Assembly (NCBI GenBank): GCA_900770345.1
Contig: CAAGKF010000047.1
Span: 1-44,422 of the forward strand
Direction: 5' to 3'
From: Lachnospiraceae bacterium
GTDB lineage: Bacteria; Bacillota; Clostridia; Lachnospirales; Lachnospiraceae
Length of the DNA stretch: 44,422 bases
This document shows positions 1 through 7,137 of the stretch, piece after piece (positions within the stretch are counted from its first letter, which is position 1; each line of letters begins with the position of its first letter). The notes under the pieces are model-generated. The model saw only the letters and a list, made by a program, of their open reading frames with translations, had not been told where the DNA came from and ran no database searches. The position numbers were made by a program, and so were the translations under genes.

Positions 1-67
1 TGGCATTGATATGGTCTACTGCCACGATATCATCAAACCGTTTGGTCAGATTTACTGCCTCGATCAT
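1..67 (-). CDS. ABC transporter ATP-binding protein, N-terminal fragment (runs off the window)
   Basis: Only the first 22 codons are inside the window. The translation begins MIEAVNLTKRFDDIVAVDHI, the usual opening of an ABC ATPase (a strand followed by the 'L-T-K-x-F' and 'A-V-D-x-I' motif before Walker A). The start ATG at 65-67 overlaps the stop codon of the upstream GntR regulator in an ATGA arrangement, which suggests translational coupling. GntR (YtrA subfamily) followed by an ABC ATPase and permease is a common Firmicute drug or peptide export operon. The substrate cannot be inferred because the rest of the gene is missing. Confidence 0.8.
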   Translation of the reverse strand, partial: MIEAVNLTKRFDDIVAVDHINA

Positions 68-525
68 GTTCTCTCCCCTCTCTCTTCTTTTCCCGGAATT
101 TCCGGAGGCGCGCTGTCCTCTGTCTGTGCATTCTCTCCCGTCTGTGCATTCTCTCCCCGCCGGACTCTGTCTGCCGTCTCACAAATATATCGGGTCATCT
201 CCTCCGGAGAAACATCCATATCCAGTCCTTCCTTTACCAGCGCATCGAATTCTTTCATCCATTCTGATCTCTTCCCTTCACGAAGACGGCCGAGATCCGC
301 CACAAAACTGCCCTTTCCCTTTACAGTATAAATATAGCCCTGCCGCTCCAGCTCCCCGTAAGCTCTCTGTATGGTGTTCGGATTGATCGAAAGCTCTGTA
401 GCCAGACTTCGCACGGAAGGCAGCTGGCTGTCCTGAGCCAGCACTCCCTGAAACATCAGTTCTTTAAACCGCTCCGTCACCTGCTCATACAGAGGCCTTC
501 GGTCCCTGTAATCCAATACGATCAC
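64..525 (-). CDS. GntR-family transcriptional regulator, YtrA-like
   Basis: A 153-residue protein with an N-terminal winged-helix GntR domain (residues about 5-75: 'PLYEQVTERFKELM', 'LPSVRSLATELSINPNTIQRAY', 'GYIYTVKGKGSFVA') and a short helical C-terminal part instead of a large ligand domain, as in the YtrA subfamily. I chose the GTG at 523-525 because it has a full AAAGGAGG ribosome site 7 bases upstream. The open frame continues upstream to 816, but that part overlaps the end of the neighbouring gene and encodes low-complexity sequence. The gene is translationally coupled to the ABC ATPase gene downstream. YtrA-type regulators usually repress their own ABC operon, and a palindrome upstream (593-611) is a candidate operator. 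Confidence 0.88.
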   Translation of the reverse strand: MIVLDYRDRRPLYEQVTERFKELMFQGVLAQDSQLPSVRSLATELSINPNTIQRAYGELERQGYIYTVKGKGSFVADLGRLREGKRSEWMKEFDALVKEGLDMDVSPEEMTRYICETADRVRRGENAQTGENAQTEDSAPPEIPGKEERGERT

Positions 526-557
526 TGTTTCTCCTCCTTTCCCCTTGGGATCAGCGA

Positions 558-602
558 TAGCAGCTGTATTAGCTGCACTAACTGCACTAACTGTATTAAT
601 TA
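558..602. repeat. Tandem 9-bp repeats in the GntR leader
   Basis: Five consecutive 9-base units on the plus strand: TAGCAGCTG, TATTAGCTG, CACTAACTG, CACTAACTG, TATTAATTA. Units 3 and 4 are identical and the others differ by 2-4 bases. The array lies between the putative operator and the ribosome site of the GntR gene, so it would be transcribed as 5' leader. It could be an expanded half-site array for the regulator or simple slippage; I cannot tell which. Confidence 0.6.
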
Positions 603-611
603 TATTAGTAC
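593..611. promoter_or_regulatory. Palindromic operator candidate for the GntR regulator
   Basis: GTATTAAT-TAT-ATTAGTAC is an inverted repeat with 7 of 8 matching positions per arm, about 70 bases upstream of the GntR start. Such AT-rich palindromes near the promoter are typical of YtrA-type autorepressor sites. On the minus strand the site overlaps a plausible -10 region. Function is inferred from position only. Confidence 0.45.
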
Positions 612-691
612 ACTTATGTTGTCTACAGCATATCACATCTGATACAGCAATACAATAAAAGAATTTCTTAAGTTTCCTGTTAAGATTCCTG

Positions 692-2584
692 TTATAATTC
701 ACTCCGGCTGAACCGTCGAGCTGAATTGTCCGGCTGTTTTTTCCTGCTGTCAAAATATACAAAACGGTCCACCGCATCCAGAATATCCTGAAAATCATCC
801 CTGGGCGCAAGATCAATATAAGCCTTCAGAAGCTGCTGTTCCTGCTCCTTAAAGGGACCGTAAAAAATATCAAACAGGTTGTGACCCCGCAGATGGGTCC
901 GGATCTCCTCCATATGCTCTCTCATATCCTCCGGTGAGGAAAAATCTCGCCCCATAAGACGAATAAGCTTTTGACCGCTGCTTATGCGGTACAGGTATTC
1001 TCTCCACTTCTTAAAAAGGATCTGATAAAACTCCTCCTCACTTTCCACAATACCCAGTTTTGCCATGATCACCGGGTTCAGAAAATAATTTTCAAAGGAA
1101 TAATATTTCAGTATCAGAACATTTTTTCTGGTCACCTTGGGCAGCCTGTCAACATCCTCCCTGTTTCTGTCATCGTAATACCGGCACAGCTGTCCGGCCA
1201 GCTCCTCGGCATCCTTTCCGTCCCCGTCCCGGATCATAAGGAACTGATCTCTGAGGTAGACCTGATTCATATATTTTAAATTGGCATAGGTCTTAATATT
1301 GGTACAGCTGTTGGTGGTAATAATGGAAATACGGAACAGACGTCCCTCCTCATCGTGTATCTCGGAATAATACTTTTCCAGAAGCAGAGGCAGCCTGCTC
1401 TTATCCTGCTTTCCCTCCACAATAAACACAAAGCTGACATTCATCAGATCGCTGGCCCCATAACCCAGATCATCAAGGATACAGCCTATATCCGTTTTCT
1501 CCCTGATCACAGAATACCGTTCCTCATCCAGCACCACCTGCCTGATCTGACGTGCCGTAAAATTAAACAGCAGATCCGGTGAATGAGTCTTGAAAATAAC
1601 CTGATTTTTCTTTGACAGCCGATAAAGAATCTCACTGCAGGTCTTCTGCAGCTGAGGATGCAGAAAGATTTCCGGGTCTTCCACAACGATCAGACTGGGA
1701 ATCCGTTTTTCTCCGCTGATATAGGCTTCCAGAAGAGACAGCATATAAATGCTTTTCATTCCTTTGCTCATAAGCTCCACCGGCTTTACGCTGCCTCTTT
1801 GGCAGTTATGGGCCGTCACCTCCACAGAAAAAAGCTGATCCGTATTGCAGGTCAGCGTATACCGGATCTCCTCATAGCCGCCGTTTTTGAAAAAATTCTC
1901 ATTGACCTTCCGCGAAAACTCACTCAGATTCAGCTGGTAGATCTTATATTCCAGCAGTCTGGCTGTCTCAAAAGCCGTCAGCTCCTCCGGCTTTTTTCGT
2001 CCGATCAGGCCGATGCACTGGAAGCAATGCCTGCACTCCTTTGCGCTCTCGAACAGGCAGCGGCCGCTTCTCAGCTGCCTCAGCTGTTCATCCTCCTGAA
2101 ACATCAGAAGATCATTCTGCAGCTGATTCAGCTCCCTCTCCGCATTGATCCGGTAGATTTTCGGAAGCACCATTGGAATATAGGGATTATTTTTCCGGTA
2201 CAGATCCTCATACCGCGTTTTACCGTTCAGATTAACGTGAAAGGTAAAGGAAAGTTCCCCGTTCCCGAAGGACGGCAGGCGCTCCATAAAGGCGTTTTTC
2301 CATACCTCATACCTGCGGTACTTGCTGACGATCCCCATGGAATGCAGCAGCATAAGGTCCTCCTCCTCAATGTGCAGGGAAACATCAATGCGCACTGCCT
2401 GCCCCTTCTCATTAAAATCCTTCTCCTGAATCTGATAACAGCCGCAGACCGCGCAGACCGCATCCAGGATGGAAGTTTTCCCCGTATTATTCTTTCCAAC
2501 CAGGATCAGCGCCTGGTCAATGTCCCGGATCTCCAGGTCCCGGATAGACTTAAAATTCCGGATATGCAGATAGGTAAGCCGCAT
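692..2584 (-). CDS. OLD-family ATP-dependent nuclease (AAA/ABC ATPase plus TOPRIM), stand-alone
   Basis: About 630 residues. The N-terminal ABC-type ATPase shows Walker A GKNNTGKTS at residues 30-38, a signature-like segment 'ELMSKGMKS' near 270-278, Walker B 'LIVVEDPE' near 298-305 and an H-loop 'KTHSPDLL'. The C-terminal half carries a TOPRIM domain with 'FIVEGKQD' (Glu390) and 'RDGDGKD' (Asp453/455), the metal-binding acids of OLD nucleases. A C-x2-C-x2-C cluster (Cys184, 187, 190, with Cys176 nearby) sits inside the ATPase half and may bind metal. The start is ATG 2584 or the GTG one codon earlier at 2587; the GGGGAGG site is 9 bases from the GTG. No UvrD-like helicase partner lies next to it, so it is not a recognisable Gabija pair. 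A role in DNA repair or phage defence is plausible but inferred. Confidence 0.85.
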   Translation of the reverse strand: MRLTYLHIRNFKSIRDLEIRDIDQALILVGKNNTGKTSILDAVCAVCGCYQIQEKDFNEKGQAVRIDVSLHIEEEDLMLLHSMGIVSKYRRYEVWKNAFMERLPSFGNGELSFTFHVNLNGKTRYEDLYRKNNPYIPMVLPKIYRINAERELNQLQNDLLMFQEDEQLRQLRSGRCLFESAKECRHCFQCIGLIGRKKPEELTAFETARLLEYKIYQLNLSEFSRKVNENFFKNGGYEEIRYTLTCNTDQLFSVEVTAHNCQRGSVKPVELMSKGMKSIYMLSLLEAYISGEKRIPSLIVVEDPEIFLHPQLQKTCSEILYRLSKKNQVIFKTHSPDLLFNFTARQIRQVVLDEERYSVIREKTDIGCILDDLGYGASDLMNVSFVFIVEGKQDKSRLPLLLEKYYSEIHDEEGRLFRISIITTNSCTNIKTYANLKYMNQVYLRDQFLMIRDGDGKDAEELAGQLCRYYDDRNREDVDRLPKVTRKNVLILKYYSFENYFLNPVIMAKLGIVESEEEFYQILFKKWREYLYRISSGQKLIRLMGRDFSSPEDMREHMEEIRTHLRGHNLFDIFYGPFKEQEQQLLKAYIDLAPRDDFQDILDAVDRFVYFDSRKKQPDNSARRFSRSEL

Positions 2585-2713
2585 CACAGCCCATAACCTC
2601 CCCTCTATATGCAGAAAAGGCACAGCTCACGCCGTACCTCTCCTTTCATTGCACTTTGTACATTTGTTGTATGTCATTATTCAATCCTGTTTTCACAGGT
2701 ATCACATGAACTT

Positions 2714-2742
2714 ATTATCCCACTTTGTTGTTAATAAGTCAA
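2714..2742 (-). promoter_or_regulatory. Promoter of the OLD-family gene
   Basis: On the minus strand, -35 TTGACT (2737-2742) and -10 GATAAT (2714-2719) are separated by 17 bases. This is about 130 bases upstream of the OLD start. Confidence 0.65.
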
Positions 2743-2795
2743 CGATTTTTATTTGAAGAATTATTTGAGTACAGTTCAGACTGCACTTGTTTTCA

Positions 2796-2847
2796 CATCG
2801 GATGGACATCCGATGCTTCTTGGCGGGGCAGAGCCCCGGCAAGAAGC
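2796..2847. repeat. Two perfect stacked hairpins between convergent control regions
   Basis: CATCGGATG-GA-CATCCGATG (2796-2815) is directly followed by GCTTCTTG-G-CGGGGC-AGA-GCCCCG-G-CAAGAAGC (2815-2847). The second is a 14-bp stem broken by one G-G mismatch. The region lies between the end of the SleB-like gene and the promoter of the OLD gene. It has no long T run, so it is not a standard terminator on either strand, although it could protect or end the SleB-like mRNA. The GC-rich insert in an AT-rich spacer suggests a dispersed REP- or MITE-like element. Confidence 0.6.
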
Positions 2848-2868
2848 ATGCGCCGTCGGAACAGTAAC

Positions 2869-3702
2869 CTATTTGAAAAATTCATGCCCGTCATGAGCAA
2901 AAAGATAAGTAAGCCTGTTGTCAAACCATGTTGCGGCGCTTCCTGAAACACGCCGGTTCATAAAGTACAGAGCGCCCTGGGAATAATCCTCTCCCTCCAG
3001 AGCACGATCAACACAGGCGACCGTTTCCGGTGAAACCTTTACGGAATTGATGCTTCCGTTGGATACCGGCTGGAACTGGGATGGCTGATACACAACGCTT
3101 TTTACCGTGTTCGGAAATTTTCCCGAATGTACGCGATTGATAATCACATCTGCCACCAGGATCTTTCCCTTGTCGTCACAGATACCTGCCTCTGCCTGTA
3201 CGATCCGCAGCAGCGTCTGATAATCCTCATCCGAAACCTGGATCTTCCTGGCAGCTCTTCTCTCTTCCTCTGCTTTCTTTCTGGCTTCCTCTTCCTGTTT
3301 TTCTTTTAATATTTGTTTCTGCAGCGTTTCAATCTCTGTCTGTGCTTCTGCCTGCTGTCTCTGTTTCTCTCGGACATTTTCTGCCAGCAGCGCACCGGCC
3401 AGATGCTGACCTTCACTGTCTGTATTTAAAAGCCCGAATTGTATTTTTGCTTCTGTAACAAAACTGCTTCCCTCTGTCTCCTCATCTTCATCCGGTTCTT
3501 CCCCGCATTCCTCTGTCAGGGGTGCTGCCAGCGCATTCTTTCCGCTGCCGCCAAAGCCGTTGGCGGAAAACGCGATCACAGCTACAACCATCATGCCTGT
3601 CATAAGAACAGATGAGGTACGGTACATTTTTTTTGTCACTTTAACAGTCAGGGACCGGACAAAGAAAAATACCGTCTGAAGGAATGAATGTAATGTAAGC
3701 AT
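2869..3702 (-). CDS. SleB/CwlJ-type cell wall hydrolase with signal/anchor and coiled-coil linker
   Basis: A 277-residue secreted or membrane-anchored protein. An N-terminal hydrophobic segment around residues 25-50 ('SVLMTGMMVVAVIAFSANGF') is followed by an acidic stretch (EECGEEPDEDEETEG). A charged Gln/Glu/Lys/Arg-rich coiled coil (about residues 108-150) leads to a C-terminal Hydrolase_2 (SleB) domain with the signatures 'LLRIVQAEAG', 'ILVADVIINRV', 'PNTVKSVVYQPSQFQPVSNG' and 'ALYFMNR'. The Glu in 'QAEAG' is the family's catalytic acid. SleB-family enzymes are lytic transglycosylases of spore cortex or vegetative peptidoglycan. The start ATG 3702 has GAGGAG 5 bases upstream; an earlier in-frame ATG at 3765 lacks a ribosome site. 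Confidence 0.88.
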   Translation of the reverse strand: MLTLHSFLQTVFFFVRSLTVKVTKKMYRTSSVLMTGMMVVAVIAFSANGFGGSGKNALAAPLTEECGEEPDEDEETEGSSFVTEAKIQFGLLNTDSEGQHLAGALLAENVREKQRQQAEAQTEIETLQKQILKEKQEEEARKKAEEERRAARKIQVSDEDYQTLLRIVQAEAGICDDKGKILVADVIINRVHSGKFPNTVKSVVYQPSQFQPVSNGSINSVKVSPETVACVDRALEGEDYSQGALYFMNRRVSGSAATWFDNRLTYLFAHDGHEFFK

Positions 3703-3824
3703 ACATACTCCTCTTCCTGAAGCACCCTCTGATCCGCAGAAGGCTTTCGCTCCATAAAATCTCATTCTTAGTTCCTGTGGGCCCTTCCCCCACTTTGTGC
3801 ATATTTTTCCGGGATGTATGGGTA

Positions 3825-3853
3825 ATTATATGGGATTTGAGTTTTTCCGTCAA
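3825..3853 (-). promoter_or_regulatory. Strong promoter of the SleB-like gene
   Basis: Minus-strand -35 TTGACG (3848-3853) and perfect -10 TATAAT (3825-3830) with a 17-base spacer. It predicts a leader of about 115 bases before the ATG at 3702, in which I recognise no known riboswitch. Confidence 0.75.
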
Positions 3854-4200
3854 CCGCTCTTTAATAGTTTTGTTACATTTTTTATTACTTTTGAAATACT
3901 TTATACTTATTTTATCAATAATGCGCATAAATAAGCCAGTTTTTTGTGATTATTTGTGTATAATATTGATTTAAATTTTACAGATTTATTACATACTTGT
4001 TAATTATTATTTTCCCTCCGCAGTGGTCAATACTCCCCTTCTCTGTTTTATGTAAATCTGTTTAACGATTTTACGTTGTTTTTCGCTGTATTTTTCGCTC
4101 AGAATACCATGTCAATTTTTATCGAAAAATGGGATATATTCCCCACTTTTACGTTTTTTTCTTCCATTTGAAAAAAATCAGTTATACACTTTTCCGCTTT
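3854..4200. other. AT-rich non-coding spacer
   Basis: About 350 bases of very AT-rich sequence between the SleB-like promoter and the structured segment next to the rnf terminator. Open frames here are short, lack ribosome sites and are shadows. I see no RNA gene. Confidence 0.55.
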
Positions 4201-4201
4201 C

Positions 4202-4262
4202 TTGGGTTCCCTTTTAAGGGAAAGAAACATCAGGGCATACGCCGCAAGGCGCGCAAACCCAA
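4202..4262. other. Structured intergenic segment, possible small RNA or mobile repeat
   Basis: TTGGGTT (4202-4208) pairs with AACCCAA (4256-4262). Between them lie a TTCCCTT/AAGGGAA hairpin (4207-4222) and a CGCC-GCAA-GGCG hairpin with a GNRA tetraloop (4240-4251). On the plus strand the segment runs directly into a terminator-type hairpin ending in a T run at 4295-4300, so a short plus-strand transcript is possible. No gene follows on that strand. Confidence 0.4.
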
Positions 4263-4294
4263 AAAGGAGGCTGCCGCATCAAACGGCATCCTCC
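4261..4294 (-). terminator. Rho-independent terminator of the rnf operon (bidirectional)
   Basis: On the minus strand GGAGG-A-TGCCG, a 7-base loop, then CGGCA-G-CCTCC is followed by TTTTT. It sits 30 bases after the rnfB stop. The plus strand also ends in CTTTTTT, so it can work both ways. Confidence 0.85.
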
Positions 4295-4324
4295 CTTTTT
4301 TCTGACAAATAAAGAAATCACTTA

Positions 4325-5113
4325 TTAAACAATAACCTTAACAGGACACTTCGCTGCGCACTTGCCGCAGTTTGTACACTTCTCATAATCGATCACAGCC
4401 AGATTGCTGTCCATATGAATCGCGTCAAATTCACACTGCTTTGTACACAGAGTACATGCAATACAGCCCGCTTCGCAGACAGCCTTTACGTCCTTGCCCT
4501 TTCCATGGTTGGAGCACTGTACAAGATGCTCTGCCTTGTAAGGAACAAGCTCGATCAGGTGATTCGGACAAGCCTCAGCACACTTGCCGCAGGCAACGCA
4601 CTTCTCCTTGTCAACCACAGCCACACCGTCCACTACATGGATCGCGTCAAAAGCACAGGCCTTTACACAGGAGCCGTAACCCATACATCCCACGGTACAG
4701 GCCTTCTCGCCTGCGCCCGGAACAACGGATACCTTCTTACAGTCGTCGATTCCGTAATAATTGTACTGAACCCTTGTCTTGTCACAGGTTCCTTTACACT
4801 TTACAAAGGCAACCCTCTTCTCGGAAGCTCCGCCTGCAACACCCATGATAGCGCTGATTTTCTCAGCTACGGGAGCACCGCCCACAGGGCAGGCGCCTAC
4901 AGGAGCCTGACCTGCAGCGATCGCCTTAGCCAAAGCATCACATCCCGCGTAGCCGCAGCCGCCGCAGTTGTTGCCCGGCAGCTCGTTGCGGACCAGAATC
5001 TCCTTCTCGTCAACCTCAACCTTGAACTTCTCACTGGCAATACCCAGAAATACACCAATCAAAATACCGACAATACCAACTACTGCCGCCGCAATAACAA
5101 TACCTGTTGCCAT
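4325..5113 (-). CDS. rnfB: Rnf complex subunit B, multi-cluster ferredoxin-like protein
   Basis: 262 residues. One N-terminal membrane helix (residues 4-25) is followed by an Fe-S domain with Cys50, 53, 58 and 75 ('NNCGGCGYAGC...ACPVGG'), then several ferredoxin-type CxxCxxCxxxC clusters: Cys172-182 'CVACGKCAEAC', Cys217-227 'CIACTLCTKQC' and Cys246-256 'CTNCGKCAAKC'. A further cysteine-rich segment lies at about 135-153. RnfB is the likely entry point for electrons from reduced ferredoxin into the Na+- or H+-pumping Rnf complex. It is the last gene of the rnfCDGEAB operon, 16 bases after rnfA, and is followed by a clear terminator. Confidence 0.97.
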   Translation of the reverse strand: MATGIVIAAAVVGIVGILIGVFLGIASEKFKVEVDEKEILVRNELPGNNCGGCGYAGCDALAKAIAAGQAPVGACPVGGAPVAEKISAIMGVAGGASEKRVAFVKCKGTCDKTRVQYNYYGIDDCKKVSVVPGAGEKACTVGCMGYGSCVKACAFDAIHVVDGVAVVDKEKCVACGKCAEACPNHLIELVPYKAEHLVQCSNHGKGKDVKAVCEAGCIACTLCTKQCEFDAIHMDSNLAVIDYEKCTNCGKCAAKCPVKVIV

Positions 5114-5129
5114 TTTCCATCTCTCCCTT

Positions 5130-5705
5130 CTAAATTAATCCGGAAAATCCGAAAAATGCGATAGCCATCAGACCGGAGGTGATCAGTACGATCGGAGAAC
5201 CCTGGAATGAATATGGTACGTCATTATGCTCGATTTTCTCACGTACACCAGCTAACATAATGATAGCGATGGTGAAGCCGACAGCGATACCAACACCGTT
5301 TACAACGCTCTCGATGAAGTTATAGGTCTTCTGAACGTTTGTAAGAGCAACACCCAAAACTGCACAGTTGGTGGTAATCAGAGGCAGATAAACGCCCAGA
5401 GCCTCATACAGTGCAGGCATGGATTTCTTTAAGAACATTTCTACAAACTGCACCAGAGCCGCAATTACCAGGATGAATACGATAGTCTGCAGGTATTCCA
5501 GATGCAGTGTCACAAGAATTCCGTTGTAAATCAGACATGTTACAGCAGAGGCAATGGTGATAACGAAGATAACTGCAGCGCCCATGCCTGCTGAAGTCTC
5601 TACCTTCTTGGAAACGCCCAGGAAAGGACAAAGTCCTAAGAACTGGCTTAAAACTACGTTGTTAACCAGAGCGGATCCAATGGCAATCAGTAATAATTCT
5701 TTCAT
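5130..5705 (-). CDS. rnfA: Rnf complex membrane subunit A
   Basis: 191 residues, almost entirely hydrophobic with about six membrane helices. It opens MKELLLIAIGSALVNNVVLS and contains the family-typical 'FLGLCPFLGVSKK' and 'LPLITTNCAVLGVAL'. RnfA and RnfE are homologous subunits of inverted topology; the conserved Cys in 'GLCPFLG' and 'TNCAVLG' coordinates an intramembrane iron centre in structurally studied Rnf/Nqr complexes. It sits 12 bases after rnfE in the operon. Confidence 0.97.
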   Translation of the reverse strand: MKELLLIAIGSALVNNVVLSQFLGLCPFLGVSKKVETSAGMGAAVIFVITIASAVTCLIYNGILVTLHLEYLQTIVFILVIAALVQFVEMFLKKSMPALYEALGVYLPLITTNCAVLGVALTNVQKTYNFIESVVNGVGIAVGFTIAIIMLAGVREKIEHNDVPYSFQGSPIVLITSGLMAIAFFGFSGLI

Positions 5706-5717
5706 TTATCCACCCTC

Positions 5718-6509
5718 CTAATTTTCTTTCTTGGCAGTAGCAGCCTTAAGCTCAGCTTCCTTCTTTGCTACTGCAGCCTTCTTTGCTGCCAGTGCTTCTT
5801 CCTCTGCCTGTCTCTTTCTGGTCTCCAGGATCTCATGGTTTGCCATGCAGGAGGAGCCGGAACAGGATGAGCAGTCACCGCCGCAGGCCAGCTTGGACTT
5901 CGGAACGGATCCATTGGTTGCGGAAGGAGCCTTAAACTTGTTCTGCAGTGCTGTCAGGATAGAAAGCACGAAGAATGCGCCGGGTGCCAGTACAAAGATT
6001 GCGATGTGGTAGTCCTCAGGAATAATGGTGTGTCCGAAAACAGCGCCGGATCCCAGGATCTCACGCACCAGACCGATACAGGTCAGAGCGATGGTGAAAC
6101 CAAGGCCCATGCCGATGCCGTCGAAGGTGGATTCCACAGGGCCGTTCTTGGATGCGTAGGACTCCGCACGGCCGAGGATGATACAGTTAACCACGATCAG
6201 CGGAATATAGATACCGAGAGCGGCATACAGACTTGGAACATATGCCTGCATCAGCAGCTGAACGATGGTTACCAGAGATGCTACGATAACGATATATGCC
6301 GGGATACGCACACGATCAGGAATGACCTTGCGCAGCGCGGATATGATCATATTGGAAAACAGTAAAACTGCGGTAGTGGAAAGTCCCATGCCAAGTCCGT
6401 TGATCGCGGATGTGGTAACAGCCAGTGTCGGACACATACCAAGCATCAGGACGAAGGTAGGATTTTCTTTCACAATACCGTTATATAAACGTTCTGTACA
6501 TTTGTTCAT
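5718..6509 (-). CDS. rnfE: Rnf complex membrane subunit E with cysteine-rich C-terminal tail
   Basis: 263 residues. Residues 1-190 form the usual hydrophobic RnfE/NqrD core, with 'ENPTFVLMLGMCPTLAVT' and 'IPLIVVNCIILGRAE' matching the paired intramembrane Cys motifs. Beyond the core there is an extension of about 70 residues: a Cys cluster at 209, 213, 216 and 221 (C-x3-C-x2-C-x4-C), then an Ala/Lys/Glu-rich helix from about 230 to the end. The usual family length is nearer 200-230. The tail should lie in the cytoplasm and could bind metal or contact the Fe-S subunits; that role is inferred. The gene lies 11 bases after rnfG. Confidence 0.95.
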   Translation of the reverse strand: MNKCTERLYNGIVKENPTFVLMLGMCPTLAVTTSAINGLGMGLSTTAVLLFSNMIISALRKVIPDRVRIPAYIVIVASLVTIVQLLMQAYVPSLYAALGIYIPLIVVNCIILGRAESYASKNGPVESTFDGIGMGLGFTIALTCIGLVREILGSGAVFGHTIIPEDYHIAIFVLAPGAFFVLSILTALQNKFKAPSATNGSVPKSKLACGGDCSSCSGSSCMANHEILETRKRQAEEEALAAKKAAVAKKEAELKAATAKKEN

Positions 6510-6520
6510 ATTCCCACCTC

Positions 6521-7135
6521 CTATTTGTTAATGCAGCTGTTCAGGCAGTAAAGTGCCGCATTCACTGCATTCGTTGTTGCATTGGATGAAATGGTAGCAC
6601 CGGAGATCGCGACGATATCGTTCTCACCGGCATTTCCGGACTTGATAACGCTTAATTCCGGACCCTTCTTTCCGATGTACTGATCCTTGAAAGCAGGCTC
6701 CTTGGCCTTTAAGCCCAGACCGGGAGTATCGCTGGTCTCCAGGAATTCGATGCCCGTAATGGAACCGTCATCCTTCAGACCTACGGAAATGCGGATCAGA
6801 CCGCCGTAGCTGTCGTTTGAAACGGAAGTGATAACATAACCCAGCTGACTGCCGGAAGCATCTGTTGCCTTCAGCACATTTTCTACCGCTACTCCGCCGT
6901 AGCTCATGCCTGCCAGATCAGCGTTGCAGCTCTCGATGGCAGCAGCAAGGGCATCATCTTCCTCAAAGCTTTCCGCTTCCGCAAAAACAGCCTTGTATGC
7001 CTTGTTGTTTGCAGCAATAGTTGCCTGCTCGATGGGAGCCTTTGTTACCTGATATACAGCGCCCAGAAGGCAGCCGGAGATCAGTGTGATAAAGAAAAGG
7101 ATAACCGCATCCTTCATAAATGCCTTTGTATTCAT
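6521..7135 (-). CDS. rnfG: Rnf complex FMN-binding subunit G
   Basis: 204 residues. One N-terminal membrane helix (about 10-30) anchors an extracytoplasmic FMN-binding domain. The segment 'AISGATISSNATTNAV' near residues 177-192 holds the S-G-A-T motif, whose Thr carries covalently bound FMN in RnfG/NqrC. 'SYGGLIRISVGLKDDGSITGIEFLETSDTPGLG' is the other family hallmark. Its stop lies 2 bases from the end of the upstream rnfD frame, so the two are probably coupled. Confidence 0.96.
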   Translation of the reverse strand: MNTKAFMKDAVILFFITLISGCLLGAVYQVTKAPIEQATIAANNKAYKAVFAEAESFEEDDALAAAIESCNADLAGMSYGGVAVENVLKATDASGSQLGYVITSVSNDSYGGLIRISVGLKDDGSITGIEFLETSDTPGLGLKAKEPAFKDQYIGKKGPELSVIKSGNAGENDIVAISGATISSNATTNAVNAALYCLNSCINK

Positions 7136-7137
7136 GA

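Noticed and set aside
692..2584. Gabija defence system
   Set aside because: The OLD-type protein fits GajA loosely, but there is no GajB-like UvrD helicase in either neighbour.
1658..2596. A plus-strand open frame of 312 codons opposite the OLD gene
   Set aside because: It has no ribosome site or recognisable domain and is a shadow of the minus-strand gene.
2550..2630. Short upstream frame (GTG 2630, 26 codons) with AGGAG ahead of the OLD gene
   Set aside because: It overlaps the OLD start in another frame and has no special codon content. It could be real but nothing supports it further.
4225..4262. Resemblance to the c-di-GMP-I (GEMM) riboswitch core on the plus strand: CAGGGCATA, a GCAA-loop hairpin, then CGCAAACCC
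   Set aside because: The second GEMM stem with its tetraloop receptor is not found, and no gene follows on that strand.
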